Source of the DNA: Bacteroidaceae bacterium
Lineage (GTDB): Bacteria; Bacteroidota; Bacteroidia; Bacteroidales; Bacteroidaceae
Direction: 5' to 3'
DNA: 64,000 nt
NCBI GenBank assembly: GCA_017464345.1
Contig: JAFUAH010000019.1
Location: forward strand, 45,898 to 109,897
Positions 34,850-43,214 of this stretch are shown in pieces. The notes under the pieces were generated by a model. That model was not told where the DNA came from. It made no database searches and saw only the letters and a list, made by a program, of their open reading frames with translations. The position numbers and the translations under genes are program-made. Every line of letters starts with the position of its first letter. Within the stretch, counting starts at the first letter, position 1.

Positions 34850-36154
34850 ATGATTATCAAAAGAGACAGATATCTGAAACAGGTAATTGACAAGAAAAAG
34901 AACGGTATGATTAAAATCGTAACAGGCATACGCCGTTGCGGTAAGTCATACCTGCTGAATGTGCTTTTCCGACAGCATCTGCTTGATGAAGGGGTACAGG
35001 ATCGTGATATTATCATGCTGGCACTCGATGAAGACATCAACATGCGCTATCGCAATCCGTTGGAGTTGGGTAAGTACATTCGTGAGCAATGTGCCGACCA
35101 GTCGCGTTACTTCTATGTACTGCTCGACGAGATACAGAAAGTTGACAACATCACGAACCCTTATCTGCCAGACAACAAGAATGAGAAGATAGGCTTTGTG
35201 GACGTTCTGCTGGGGTTGAAAAACCTGCCAAATGTGGATTTATATGTCACTGGCAGCAATTCCAAGATGCTTTCGGTGGATATTCTCACAGAGTTCAAAG
35301 ACCGTGGTGAGGAAATCCGAATCAATCCGCTCACCTATGATGAGTTTATGTCTGCCTATCAGGGTGACAGTCGGATGGCATGGACGGAGTTCATGATGTA
35401 CGGAGGCATGCCGTTTGTGTTGAGTAAAACAGGACATGCTGAAAAAGCGTCCTATCTTCAAGGTCTTTTTGAACGTACCTATATTACGGACGTCATAGAA
35501 CGCAATCATCTCAAAGGATCAAAGGATGTGCTGGAAGTACTGCTGAATATTCTTGCTTCCTCTGTCGGCAGCCTGACGAATACTACCAAACTGGAGAAGA
35601 CGTTCAAGTCGGAAAGACAAGTTAATATTTCACACAATACCATTGCTGCATATATTGACTGCTTCGTAGATGCTTTCATCTTGAAGAAAGCTGAGCGCTA
35701 TGACATCAAGGGACGGAAATACATCGGTGCACAGCAAAAGTATTTCTACAGCGACATGGGGCTGCGCAACGCTCGTCTGAATTTCCGCCAGCAGGAGGAG
35801 AATCACATCATGGAGAATATCATCTACAATGAATTGGTTGCCCGTGGGTTCAGTGTGGATGTCGGGGTTATCGAAACGACGGTCGTCAATGCCGAGGGCA
35901 AGCGTCAGCGTTCGCTCTTGGAAGTGGATTTCGTGTGTCAAAGAGGGCATGCCCGGTATTACATACAGTCTGCACTGACGGTTGCAGAAGAGAGCAAACG
36001 ACAACAGGAAATTAATTCTCTCACGAAGATTAACGATTCCTTTGTGAAAATAGTGGTCGTACGCGACTATATCGTTCGATGGCACGATGAAACAGGTATC
36101 CTCTACATAGGTATTGAGGACTTCTTGCTTGATTACATCAACAAGATGGAATAA
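34850..36154 (+). CDS. AAA ATPase with DUF4143 domain, inside the tRNA-flanked segment
   Basis: A 434-residue protein with Walker A GIRRCGKS (26-33) and Walker B YFYVLLDEIQKV, followed by a sensor segment LYVTGSNSKML. The C-terminal DUF4143 domain has ENIIYNELVARGFSVDVG and a LEVDFVCQRG / ARYYIQSAL segment of the nuclease-like fold. The two halves match the domain order of the ATPase at 32962, but the sequences are clearly different subfamilies. It is the only intact gene in the 34.3-36.26 kb segment bounded by tRNA-Asp fragments and is followed by its own terminator. Confidence 0.85.
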   Translation: MIIKRDRYLKQVIDKKKNGMIKIVTGIRRCGKSYLLNVLFRQHLLDEGVQDRDIIMLALDEDINMRYRNPLELGKYIREQCADQSRYFYVLLDEIQKVDNITNPYLPDNKNEKIGFVDVLLGLKNLPNVDLYVTGSNSKMLSVDILTEFKDRGEEIRINPLTYDEFMSAYQGDSRMAWTEFMMYGGMPFVLSKTGHAEKASYLQGLFERTYITDVIERNHLKGSKDVLEVLLNILASSVGSLTNTTKLEKTFKSERQVNISHNTIAAYIDCFVDAFILKKAERYDIKGRKYIGAQQKYFYSDMGLRNARLNFRQQEENHIMENIIYNELVARGFSVDVGVIETTVVNAEGKRQRSLLEVDFVCQRGHARYYIQSALTVAEESKRQQEINSLTKINDSFVKIVVVRDYIVRWHDETGILYIGIEDFLLDYINKME

Positions 36155-36208
36155 TAAATAGGACAAGGCCCTCCTAATTGTCTTTTCCTCTCCTATCCCA
36201 TATAATGC

Positions 36209-36241
36209 AAAATCTCCAACCTTTGTAGGATTGGAGATTTT
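36209..36241 (+). terminator. terminator after the 34850 ATPase gene
   Basis: Inverted repeat AAAATCTCCAA (36209-36219) with TTGGAGATTTT (36231-36241), extended by CCT/AGG in the loop. Confidence 0.75.
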
Positions 36242-36258
36242 CACCTTAGTTTGGTAAT

Positions 36259-36378
36259 TTTTTGCGGTGCGTACGGGACTCGTCATCGGCTTGCCGCTTG
36301 GCTCGTCCAAGAACCCTGCCCCCGGGGGCACGAGGTGAGAGTTACGTATCGCGACGCTTGCGGTGCGTACGGGACTCG
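36259..36378 (-). repeat. duplicated tRNA-Asp 3' end and intervening spacer
   Basis: A 21-bp direct repeat, 36262-36282 and 36358-36378 (TTGCGGTGCGTACGGGACTCG). The second copy is the 3' end of the intact tRNA-Asp gene, the first is an isolated copy 96 bases away. The spacer holds GC-rich short palindromes such as TGCCCCCGGGGGCA. This resembles an attachment site beside the tRNA left by an integrated element. Confidence 0.65.
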
Positions 36379-36435
36379 AACCCGTGACCCCATGCGTGAC
36401 AGGCATGTATTCTAACCAAGCTGAACTAACGCACC
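36362..36435 (-). tRNA. tRNA-Asp (GTC)
   Basis: A 74-nt cloverleaf on the minus strand. Acceptor GGTGCGT/ACGCACC, anticodon loop CTGTCAC with GTC, anticodon stem CATGC/GCATG fully paired, T arm ACGGGTTCGAGTCCCGT. The CCA end is not encoded. It is the last gene of the tRNA cluster. Confidence 0.95.
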
Positions 36436-36465
36436 AAACCTAACCAATAAAAGCAATGAATGAGA

Positions 36466-36537
<72 letters not shown>

Positions 36538-36557
36538 AACAAAGAGAAAAATGAAGC

Positions 36558-36631
36558 GGTGCGTACGGGACTCGAACCCGTGACCCCATGCGTGACAGCC
36601 ATGTATTCTAACCAAGCTGAACTAACGCACC
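36558..36631 (-). tRNA. tRNA-Asp (GTC), second copy with an anticodon-stem mismatch
   Basis: Identical to the copy at 36362-36435 except for one base: position 31 is G instead of C, giving a G31-G39 mismatch next to the anticodon loop (stem CATGG/GCATG). All other stems pair. Confidence 0.9.
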
Positions 36632-36654
36632 GTTCTACATTGTTTCAAAGAAGT

Positions 36655-36736
36655 GGGTGGTGATGGATTCGAACCACCGAAGGCGTAAGCCAGCAGATTT
36701 ACAGTCTGCCCCATTTGGCCACTCTGGTAACCACCC
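36655..36736 (-). tRNA. tRNA-Tyr (GTA)
   Basis: An 82-nt cloverleaf on the minus strand with a long class II variable arm (CTGGCTTACGCCTTCG region), acceptor GGGTGGT/ATCACCACCC side, and anticodon loop CTGTAAA with GTA. Confidence 0.94.
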
Positions 36737-36766
36737 GCGCATCTTCTGCTGCTTTCGTCTGGAAGT

Positions 36767-36839
36767 GACTCCTGCGGGATTCAAACCCACAACCTTCTGA
36801 TCCGTAGTCAGATGCTCTATTCAGTTGAGCTAAGGAGCC
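36767..36839 (-). tRNA. tRNA-Arg (ACG)
   Basis: A 73-nt cloverleaf on the minus strand: acceptor GGCTCCT/AGGAGTC with one G-U pair, D arm AGCTCAACTGAATAGAGC, anticodon loop CTACGGA with ACG, whose A is expected to be edited to inosine. Confidence 0.94.
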
Positions 36840-36870
36840 ATCTTCTTCTTCAGTCTTTCAAATTCCGGGT

Positions 36871-36944
36871 GGGCGCTGAGGGATTCGAACCCCCGACCCT
36901 CTGCTTGTAAGGCAGACGCTCTGAACCAACTGAGCTAAGCGCCC
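36871..36944 (-). tRNA. tRNA-Val (TAC)
   Basis: A 74-nt cloverleaf on the minus strand: acceptor GGGCGCT/AGCGCCC, anticodon loop CTTACAA with TAC, T loop TTCGAAT. It is the first tRNA of the cluster. Confidence 0.95.
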
Positions 36945-36975
36945 TGTCGAAACCTCTGTTTCTCATTTGCGATTG

Positions 36976-36983
36976 CAAAGGTA
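36976..36983 (-). promoter_or_regulatory. promoter of the six-tRNA cluster
   Basis: The minus strand reads TACCTTTG with TTTG 19 bases upstream. Transcription would start about 25-30 bases before tRNA-Val and run through all six tRNAs. Confidence 0.7.
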
Positions 36984-37050
36984 CGACTTTTTTGTCAACT
37001 GACAAAGTTTTTACGTGTTTTTTTCTACTTTTTCTTGCATTTTTTTAGAT

Positions 37051-37404
37051 TTACTTGCTGTCCTTAGCATTTTGGGCCACGGTGGTCACCTCAAAGTTAC
37101 GTCCCACCATCAGTTTGGGTTCTACAGGAGAGACGATGGTGATGCAGAGTTCCGAATAGTCACCTTCGGTGTCAGCGAACTTGGGGTGAATCTTCAGCAC
37201 GCCGTCCTCGACGGACCACTGGATGTTGTTGGCTGTGATGCTATCGGTGCTGCGAACGCCCAGTTCATAGTTGTCACCGTTTACGAAACGTACACGGGCC
37301 GGGACATTCACCTTCACACCTTCAAAGGGTTTTGTTTCTACGTTTTTTGCATATCCGGCAGCTACCATCATGATGGCGCTAACCATAATCATCATCTTTT
37401 TCAT
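37051..37404 (-). CDS. small secreted protein, possibly a GIN-domain (DUF2807) fragment
   Basis: A 117-residue exported protein with a signal peptide (1-19, MKKMMIMVSAIMMVAAGYA). The mature part PFEGVKVNVPARVRFVNGDNYELGVRSTD... with GVLKIHPKF has the look of the opening strands of DUF2807/GIN adhesin-head domains, but is shorter than the usual domain. The function is unknown. A -7 box TACCTTTG lies at 37489-37496 on the minus strand, giving a leader of about 80 nt. Confidence 0.65.
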   Translation of the reverse strand: MKKMMIMVSAIMMVAAGYAKNVETKPFEGVKVNVPARVRFVNGDNYELGVRSTDSITANNIQWSVEDGVLKIHPKFADTEGDYSELCITIVSPVEPKLMVGRNFEVTTVAQNAKDSK

Positions 37405-37560
37405 AATTCCAATCTTTTTACCTTAATAACTGTGTTTTTGGTTTCTCAACTGCCCCCCTCAGGAGGGCTTCTTTATCAGATGACGATGCAAAGGTAGTGC
37501 CTTTTTTCGACACAGACCAAACAAAAATGTGTTTTTCAACATAAAATCGCCCCTTTATTG

Positions 37561-37710
37561 ACATTCGTCAAGCCCGGGGTGACAATGTGGCACGCGACGG
37601 GCGTTTTTTTGACAAAATGGCACGCGCGTGCGCACGTTTATATAATATGGTATGCGCGTACGAGCGCACATCACGCGCGAGCGCACGCGTGTATATAATA
37701 GGTTAAGGGT
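37561..37710. repeat. CG-rich repetitive spacer with alternating purine-pyrimidine runs
   Basis: This part of the 409-bp gap before pfkA contains degenerate repeats: TGACAATGTGGCACGCGAC / TGACAAAATGGCACGCGCG, and TATATAATATGG / TATATAATAGG, alternating with GCGCGTGCGCACG and similar runs. No gene is visible. Such alternation can favour unusual DNA structures. Confidence 0.6.
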
Positions 37711-37721
37711 TCGTCCCGTAC

Positions 37722-37783
37722 AGGATTCGCCTCCGTCCCGTACGGGTCTGAGGCGAGACCTGCACGAGACGGAGGCGAATCCT
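37722..37783. repeat. inverted repeat downstream of pfkA
   Basis: A perfect 16-bp inverted repeat (37722-37737 with 37768-37783, arm AGGATTCGCCTCCGTC), extendable by four more bases with one mismatch. Its 30-base loop contains CCCGTACGGGTC, also present in the centre of the palindrome at 6575-6666. It could terminate pfkA. Confidence 0.7.
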
Positions 37784-37813
37784 ATACAGAACAAAACGAA
37801 AGCCGGGAACGGC

Positions 37814-38791
37814 CTACGTGGAAAGGATGTTCATGGCGTCAATAAGGTCCTGCTTGATGGCCTTGTCGCTCTTGACGGCACTGGAGAAGGGGACATAGAC
37901 GATTTCGTCGTTGCGGATGCCTACCATCACGTTGCGCTGCCCATCGATGAGCGCCTGCACGGCCCCCACGCCCAGCCGGCTGGCCAGAATGCGGTCGCCG
38001 GCCGAGGGACTGCCGCCGCGCTGCAGGTGGCCCAGGATGGAGACACGCACGTCGAACTCCGGGTATTCCTTTTTCACCCGCTCGGCATAGTACATGGCAC
38101 CGCACTTCGGGCTCTCGCTGACGATGACGATGCTGCTGGACTTCGACTTTCGGATGCCACGACCGATGAACTGCTCCAGCTGGTCGGCCCCGGTGGAGTC
38201 CTCGGGAATGATGGCGGCCTCGGCCCCAGCAGCGATGGCACTGTTCTGGGCCAGGAAACCGGCATCGCGCCCCATTACCTCCACGAAGAAGATGCGCTCA
38301 TGACTGGTGGCCGTGTCGCGAATCTTGTCCACACACTCCATGATAGTGTTCAGGGTCGTGTCGTAGCCGATGGTCAGGTCGGTACCATTCAGGTCGTTGT
38401 CGATGGTGCCGGGCAGTCCGATACAGGGTACGTCGTACTCCTGTGCGAACAGCCGGGCCCCAGTGAGCGACCCGTTGCCACCGATGACCACCAGGGCATC
38501 GATTTCGCGCTTGCACATCACCTCGTAGGCCTTCTTGCGCCCCTCGGGTGTCATGAACTCCTTACTGCGGGCCGTGCGCAGGATGGTCCCCCCACGACCG
38601 ATGATGCCCGAGACATCCTCTGTCCGGAACTCCCGGATTTCGTCGTTTATCAGCCCTTCGTAGCCACGGTAGATGGCCATCACGCGAAACCCGTTGGCGA
38701 TGGCCGCACGTGTGACGGCCCGGATGGCGGCATTCATGCCAGGCGAGTCTCCGCCCGACGTCAGTATGCCAATAGTCTTGATTCTGCTCAT
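37814..38791 (-). CDS. pfkA: ATP-dependent 6-phosphofructokinase
   Basis: A 325-residue glycolytic enzyme converting fructose 6-phosphate to the 1,6-bisphosphate. Motifs: the ATP-binding [26 protein letters not shown], the catalytic [11 protein letters not shown] (proton-acceptor Asp), [12 protein letters not shown] and [14 protein letters not shown]. The length matches bacterial PfkA. A -7 box TACTTTTG lies at 38831-38838 on the minus strand. It is monocistronic. Confidence 0.96.
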   Translation of the reverse strand: MSRIKTIGILTSGGDSPGMNAAIRAVTRAAIANGFRVMAIYRGYEGLINDEIREFRTEDVSGIIGRGGTILRTARSKEFMTPEGRKKAYEVMCKREIDALVVIGGNGSLTGARLFAQEYDVPCIGLPGTIDNDLNGTDLTIGYDTTLNTIMECVDKIRDTATSHERIFFVEVMGRDAGFLAQNSAIAAGAEAAIIPEDSTGADQLEQFIGRGIRKSKSSSIVIVSESPKCGAMYYAERVKKEYPEFDVRVSILGHLQRGGSPSAGDRILASRLGVGAVQALIDGQRNVMVGIRNDEIVYVPFSSAVKSDKAIKQDLIDAMNILST

Positions 38792-38973
38792 ACGTCTGAA
38801 TGTTTTTTTAAGTCATTTCACTTCTTCTCACAAAAGTACAAAAATTATCCCGAAACCCTACCCGTTTTCCACTTTTATTTTACAACTTTGTGGCATGAGA
38901 GAGGCTTTGGAACACCTTTCAGGAAGAATCTGGCATAATGAATGACAACGAAGTTCGGAAATCTACAAATAAA

Positions 38974-39005
38974 TTTGGTGTATTCCACACATTTTTGTAT
39001 CTTTG
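38974..39005 (+). promoter_or_regulatory. promoter of rpsA
   Basis: TTTG at 38974-38977, a 20-base spacer, then TATCTTTG at 38998-39005: a full consensus Bacteroidota promoter. The leader to rpsA is about 60 nt. Confidence 0.75.
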
Positions 39006-39068
39006 CGCCCGAGTTTGTATCAACATAATGTCTAACTCTATTTAATTAAACCAAAAACTATTTAACAC

Positions 39069-40856
39069 ATGGCAGATTACAAAAATGTCGCACCCCTGGA
39101 AGGTTTCGATTGGGAAGCCTATGCCAATGGTTCTGCAAACACCGAGGTGAGCCACGAGGCTCAGGAGGCAGCCTACGAAGGCAGCCTGAACAAGATTGAC
39201 GACCACAAGGTCGTGGACGGTACCGTCATCAGCATCAACAAGCGCGAAGTGGTCGTAAACATCGGCTCCAAGAGCGACGGCATCATCCCCGCAAGCGAAT
39301 TCCGCTACAACCCCGACCTGAAGGTTGGCGACACCGTAGAGGTGTACATTGAAAACCAGGAGGACAAGAAGGGCCAGCTGGTGCTCTCTCACAAGAAGGC
39401 TCGCGCCAGCCGTTCGTGGGACCGCGTCAACGAGGCTATGGAGAAGGAAGAAATCATCAAGGGCTACATCAAGTGCCGCACGAAGGGTGGCATGATTGTC
39501 GATGTATTCGGCATTGAGGCCTTCCTGCCCGGCTCACAGATTGACGTCAAGCCCATCCGCGACTACGACATATTCGTTGGCAAGACTATGGAGTTCAAGG
39601 TTGTGAAAATCAACCAGGAATACAAGAACGTCGTTGTCAGCCACAAGGCACTCATCGAGGCCGAGCTGGAGGCTCAGAAGCAGGAAATCATGAGCCATCT
39701 GGAGAAGGGCCAGGTGCTCGAGGGTACCGTCAAGAACATCACCAGCTACGGCGTGTTCATCGACCTGGGCGGCGTAGACGGCCTCATCCATATCACCGAC
39801 CTCAGCTGGGGCCGCGTCAGCGATCCCCGCGAAATCGTGGAACTCGACTCTAAGATCAACGTCGTCATACTCGACTTCGACAACGAAAAGAAGCGCATCG
39901 CACTGGGCCTGAAGCAACTGACTCCGCACCCCTGGGACGCTCTGGACGGCGAGCTCAAGGTGGGCGACCACGTGAAGGGCAAGGTTGTCGTCATGGCCGA
40001 CTACGGCGCATTCGTAGAGATTGCTCCCGGCGTGGAGGGCCTCATCCATGTCAGCGAGATGTCGTGGAGCCAGCACCTGCGTTCGGCACAGGACTTCATG
40101 AAGGTAGGCGACGAGGTAGAAGCCGTCATCCTCACCCTCAACCGCGAGGAGCGCAAGATGTCCCTGGGCATCAAGCAGCTGAAGGAAGACCCCTGGCTCA
40201 ACATCGAGGAGAAGTATCCCGTGGGTTCGAAGCACACCGCCAAGGTACGCAACTTCACCAACTTTGGTATCTTCGTCGAGCTGGAAGAGGGCGTAGACGG
40301 CCTCATCCACATCAGCGACCTCAGCTGGACCAAGAAAATCAAGCACCCCAGCGAATTCACTAAGATTGGCGATCCCCTGGAAGTGTGCGTACTGGAGATT
40401 GACAAGGCCAACCGTCGCCTCAGCCTCGGCCACAAGCAGCTGGAAGAAAATCCCTGGGACGTATTTGAGACCATCTTCACCATGGACAGCGTACACGAAG
40501 GCACCATCATAGAGATGCTTGACAAGGGCGCCGTCATCCAGTTGGAGTATGGCGTAGAAGGCTTCGCCACACCCAAGCACCTCGTGAAGGAGGACGGCAG
40601 CCAAGCTCAGCTGAACGAAAAGCTGCAGTTCAAGGTTATCGAGTTCAACAAGGAGAACAAGCGCATCATCCTCAGCCACAGCCGCATATACGAAGACGTA
40701 CAGCGTGCCGCTGCTCGCGAGGAGAAGAAGGCCAAGGCACCCCGCGCTGCCAAGAAGCCCGAGACACCCGCCATCCAGAACCAGGCTGCCAGCACCACCC
40801 TGGGCGACATTGACGCCCTGGCCGAACTGAAAGCTAAGATGGAGAGCGAAAAGTAA
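39069..40856 (+). CDS. rpsA: 30S ribosomal protein S1
   Basis: A 595-residue RNA-binding protein that helps unfold and place mRNA on the ribosome. Six S1 motifs can be seen, opening near residues 44, 128, 216, 301, 388 and 475; the third to fifth carry the canonical GLIHITDLSW-type ends, while the sixth (GFATPKHL) is divergent. The C-terminus is a Lys/Ala-rich tail (EEKKAKAPRAAKKPETP). The length is typical of Bacteroidales S1. A strong promoter and a terminator bracket the gene. Confidence 0.96.
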   Translation: MADYKNVAPLEGFDWEAYANGSANTEVSHEAQEAAYEGSLNKIDDHKVVDGTVISINKREVVVNIGSKSDGIIPASEFRYNPDLKVGDTVEVYIENQEDKKGQLVLSHKKARASRSWDRVNEAMEKEEIIKGYIKCRTKGGMIVDVFGIEAFLPGSQIDVKPIRDYDIFVGKTMEFKVVKINQEYKNVVVSHKALIEAELEAQKQEIMSHLEKGQVLEGTVKNITSYGVFIDLGGVDGLIHITDLSWGRVSDPREIVELDSKINVVILDFDNEKKRIALGLKQLTPHPWDALDGELKVGDHVKGKVVVMADYGAFVEIAPGVEGLIHVSEMSWSQHLRSAQDFMKVGDEVEAVILTLNREERKMSLGIKQLKEDPWLNIEEKYPVGSKHTAKVRNFTNFGIFVELEEGVDGLIHISDLSWTKKIKHPSEFTKIGDPLEVCVLEIDKANRRLSLGHKQLEENPWDVFETIFTMDSVHEGTIIEMLDKGAVIQLEYGVEGFATPKHLVKEDGSQAQLNEKLQFKVIEFNKENKRIILSHSRIYEDVQRAAAREEKKAKAPRAAKKPETPAIQNQAASTTLGDIDALAELKAKMESEK

Positions 40857-40968
40857 CTATCGGAGTTGAAAGTTCTTGCTTCGCGATGCTACGCAAGCGG
40901 CAAAGCCAAGCGGAAAATTGAAAATTAAAAGTTTTTCAAAATAGGTTCAACTTACAATAAACAAGCAG

Positions 40969-41000
40969 AAAAGGAGCACACACATTTGCGTGCTCCTTTT
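40969..41000 (+). terminator. terminator of rpsA
   Basis: AAAAGGAGCAC (40969-40979) pairs with GTGCTCCTTTT (40990-41000), ten-base loop, with the T run inside the arm. Confidence 0.8.
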
Positions 41001-41010
41001 CTTAAACTTC

Positions 41011-41086
41011 CAACTTTCAACTTCCAACTTTCAATTTTCAACTTTCAATTTTCAATTCTCAACTTTCAATTTTCAACTTTCAATTT
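41011..41086 (+). repeat. low-complexity CAACTTTCAATTTTC tract
   Basis: About five imperfect copies of a CAACTTTCAATTTT unit lie between rpsA and rnz. Similar T/C-rich tracts occur at 57232-57275 and, in the A/G orientation, at 50215-50247. Confidence 0.7.
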
Positions 41087-41091
41087 AAGCC

Positions 41092-42006
41092 GTGGAGCCA
41101 TTTGAATTATACATCCTCGGTTGCGGAAGCGCCAACCCGACGAAGACGCACAAGCCCGCCTGCCAGGTGCTCAGCACCCGGGGCAAGAACTTCATGATAG
41201 ACTGCGGCGAGGGTACACAGATGCGCCTGGCCCGACTCGGACTTAGCATGAAGCGCATTGGCCACATCTTCATCTCCCACACCCACGGCGACCACTGTAT
41301 GGGACTGCCCGGCCTCATCTGCACCATGAGCCTGCTTGGGCGCACCTCGCAGCTCCACATCCATGCACCGCAACAGCTGGAGCCCTTCCTCCAAACGGCC
41401 ATGCAGACCTTCTGCCCCGACCTCGACTTCCAGGTACTCTTCCACCCCGTCGATACCCGGCTCCACCAACTCATCCACGAGGACAACAGCATCGAAGTCT
41501 GGAGCCTGCCACTGCGCCACCGCGTGCCCTGCTGCGGCTACCTGTTCCGCGAAAAGCCCGGACTGCCCCACATCCGGCGCGACATGATAGACATGTACGA
41601 GATTCCCGTCAGCCAAATCAACAACATCAAGGCCGGCATGGACTGGATCCAGCCCGACGGAACCGTGGTACCCAACGACCGCCTTGTCACACCGCCCTCC
41701 CCCAGCCGTTCGTTCGCTTATTGCAGCGACACTACCTACCTCCCCCCGTTGGCAGAACTCGTCCGTGGTGTCGATTTACTCTTCCACGAAAGCACCTACC
41801 CTCAGGACAACGTACTCCGCGCCCGCCAGACCTTCCACAGCACATCTGCCGAGGCTGCACAAATTGCCCGCATGGCCCAAGTACGCCGACTGTGCATCGG
41901 CCACTACTCCGCACGCATCAAGGACGAGGCGGCCCTCCTGCGCGAGGCACAGGCCATCTTCCCCAACACCATCCTGGCCAACGAAGGACTGAAAATTGAC
42001 ATCTAA
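41092..42006 (+). CDS. rnz: ribonuclease Z
   Basis: A 304-residue metallo-beta-lactamase fold endonuclease that matures tRNA 3' ends. The zinc motif SHTHGDH gives H63, H65, D67 and H68; further conserved parts are LGCGSANPT at the N-terminus, CGYLFREK, YCSDTTY and a late LCIGHYSARI. The best start is a GTG at 41092, since the conserved N-terminal strand begins at once and no ATG is nearby. It may belong with tRNAs lacking an encoded CCA, as in this window. Confidence 0.92.
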   Translation: MEPFELYILGCGSANPTKTHKPACQVLSTRGKNFMIDCGEGTQMRLARLGLSMKRIGHIFISHTHGDHCMGLPGLICTMSLLGRTSQLHIHAPQQLEPFLQTAMQTFCPDLDFQVLFHPVDTRLHQLIHEDNSIEVWSLPLRHRVPCCGYLFREKPGLPHIRRDMIDMYEIPVSQINNIKAGMDWIQPDGTVVPNDRLVTPPSPSRSFAYCSDTTYLPPLAELVRGVDLLFHESTYPQDNVLRARQTFHSTSAEAAQIARMAQVRRLCIGHYSARIKDEAALLREAQAIFPNTILANEGLKIDI

Positions 42007-42101
42007 CCTTGTAAGAGCAAGGCTATATCGAATATATTTTCATAAAGATTCCCGAAGAGGAGCGACTGACGTAGGAAAACGTAATGATATTTGGCCAGCA
42101 A

Positions 42102-42413
42102 TCAATTCACTTGTTCGGCTTGGGCGTTCGGCTCACGGCGAGCATCCCAGAAATCAACGATTTTTATCTGATTATCAAAGATACGATAAACCAGTTTGTT
42201 TAGACGCCCCACAACGACACTACGATACATCATTGGCCGGTTTGCAAGCAATGGCTCAATAGGGCCAAGGTGAGGATGCTTTTCCAGTAATTTTGCCATA
42301 TGTTGTACCCTATAGAGGAATCTATCACAAGCATCCCAACCATACTCCTCAAGGACAAAATCCGCAATTTCGTCCAAGGCCTGCTCTGCTTGCTTTGTCC
42401 ATTTGACAATCAT
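42102..42413 (-). CDS. RelE/ParE family toxin
   Basis: A 103-residue protein with the ParE/RelE pattern: IVKWTKQAEQALDEIADFVLEEYG, then HMAKLLEKHPHLGPIEPLL and the C-terminal strands RSVVVGRLNKLVYRIFDNQIKIVDFWDARREP. It overlaps the upstream antitoxin gene by 4 bp, the normal arrangement. Whether it is a gyrase inhibitor (ParE) or an mRNA interferase (RelE) cannot be told from the sequence. Confidence 0.85.
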   Translation of the reverse strand: MIVKWTKQAEQALDEIADFVLEEYGWDACDRFLYRVQHMAKLLEKHPHLGPIEPLLANRPMMYRSVVVGRLNKLVYRIFDNQIKIVDFWDARREPNAQAEQVN

Positions 42414-42688
42414 ACTGCCACGGCCCTTTTATTTGGACCGGCAACATCTTTTCCGTATTTCCCATTGAGTCTGTGAAACACTTCATCCGTTGCACTGCAC
42501 TCCCCCATAGCGATTTGTCGCTCGGACTCATCTATGCGGGCATCTATTTCCGCCATGGTATAGGGTTCCAACTGCCTTTTAGGCCTGGAAGTAACAGATG
42601 TAAGTTCCGTGGTCAGCCATATCAGCTCTTCTTCCGAAAGAGAGTTCGTGATGTATTCAAACAAACTATTTAGTGCAACCGTACTCAT
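42410..42688 (-). CDS. antitoxin partner of the RelE/ParE toxin
   Basis: A 92-residue protein directly upstream of and overlapping the toxin gene. The segment YTMAEIDARIDESERQIAMGECSATDEVF resembles the toxin-binding helix of many Bacteroidales addiction-module antitoxins. I see no clear DNA-binding motif in the N-terminal half. A -7 box TACTTTTG (42709-42716, minus strand) drives the pair. Confidence 0.8.
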   Translation of the reverse strand: MSTVALNSLFEYITNSLSEEELIWLTTELTSVTSRPKRQLEPYTMAEIDARIDESERQIAMGECSATDEVFHRLNGKYGKDVAGPNKRAVAV

Positions 42689-42769
42689 AAGTATTTACTC
42701 TATCTGCCTACAAAAGTACAATATTTCTTGTAATAACATGGCATTCTTTTCATTCTTTTTTCCAATTTC

Positions 42770-42801
42770 TTTGCTTCATAAGAAAAAATTTCTTAACTTT
42801 G
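42770..42801 (+). promoter_or_regulatory. promoter of the long leader and AT-rich operon
   Basis: TTTG (42770-42773), a 20-base spacer and TAACTTTG (42794-42801) match the full Bacteroidota consensus. Transcription would start near 42806, about 410 nt before the first ATG. Confidence 0.7.
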
Positions 42802-42805
42802 CCTT

Positions 42806-43214
42806 GTCACATCCTCCGTTTGACACTTAGCGAAGTGCGAATCTGTATATTCCCTCAGGATTTTGTGCAGAAGCGGATGGGTGGGCGCATATATGACGAA
42901 AGCGTTCTTCTGACGCTTTGTTCTTTGGCTATCTGGAAGTCTCGCAAACTCCAATATCCGTCAAAAAACAAAGTAACAGTGGGCGTTCATGGGTATGTTA
43001 TATATAATATAGGTGTATTGTATATCAGCATACAGCGTGGGCTTCTGCATTGTTACTTGTCTCAGACGGATAAGGCAATGCGAGACGCCTCAGATAGCGG
43101 GACAAGTAACAGAGACAAGACTCCCATGCTTTTTGTTTCTATATGTCTCAACTTACAGTAAACATATTTAGCCGGATCTGGGGCGTCTGTCGGTATCTAA
43201 GCCTTCAAAAGGAT
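42806..43214 (+). promoter_or_regulatory. 409-nt structured leader RNA of the three-gene operon
   Basis: No convincing gene is present here. The leader can form several helices: CACTTAGCGAAGTG near 42824; AAAGCGT/ACGCTTT around 42900-42922; a long-range GTTACTTGTC (43050-43059) with GACAAGTAAC (43102-43111); and CATGGG near 42990 with CCCATG near 43124. The last ~50 nt before the ATG contain GGATCTGGGGCGTCTGTCGG. An open frame across it lacks any recognisable protein features. It is a candidate cis-regulatory RNA. Confidence 0.5.

Noticed and set aside
42799-43161. A 120-codon frame in the long leader before the 43215 gene
   Set aside because: It begins inside the -7 promoter box, has no domain, and overlaps the RNA helices; a noncoding leader is more likely.
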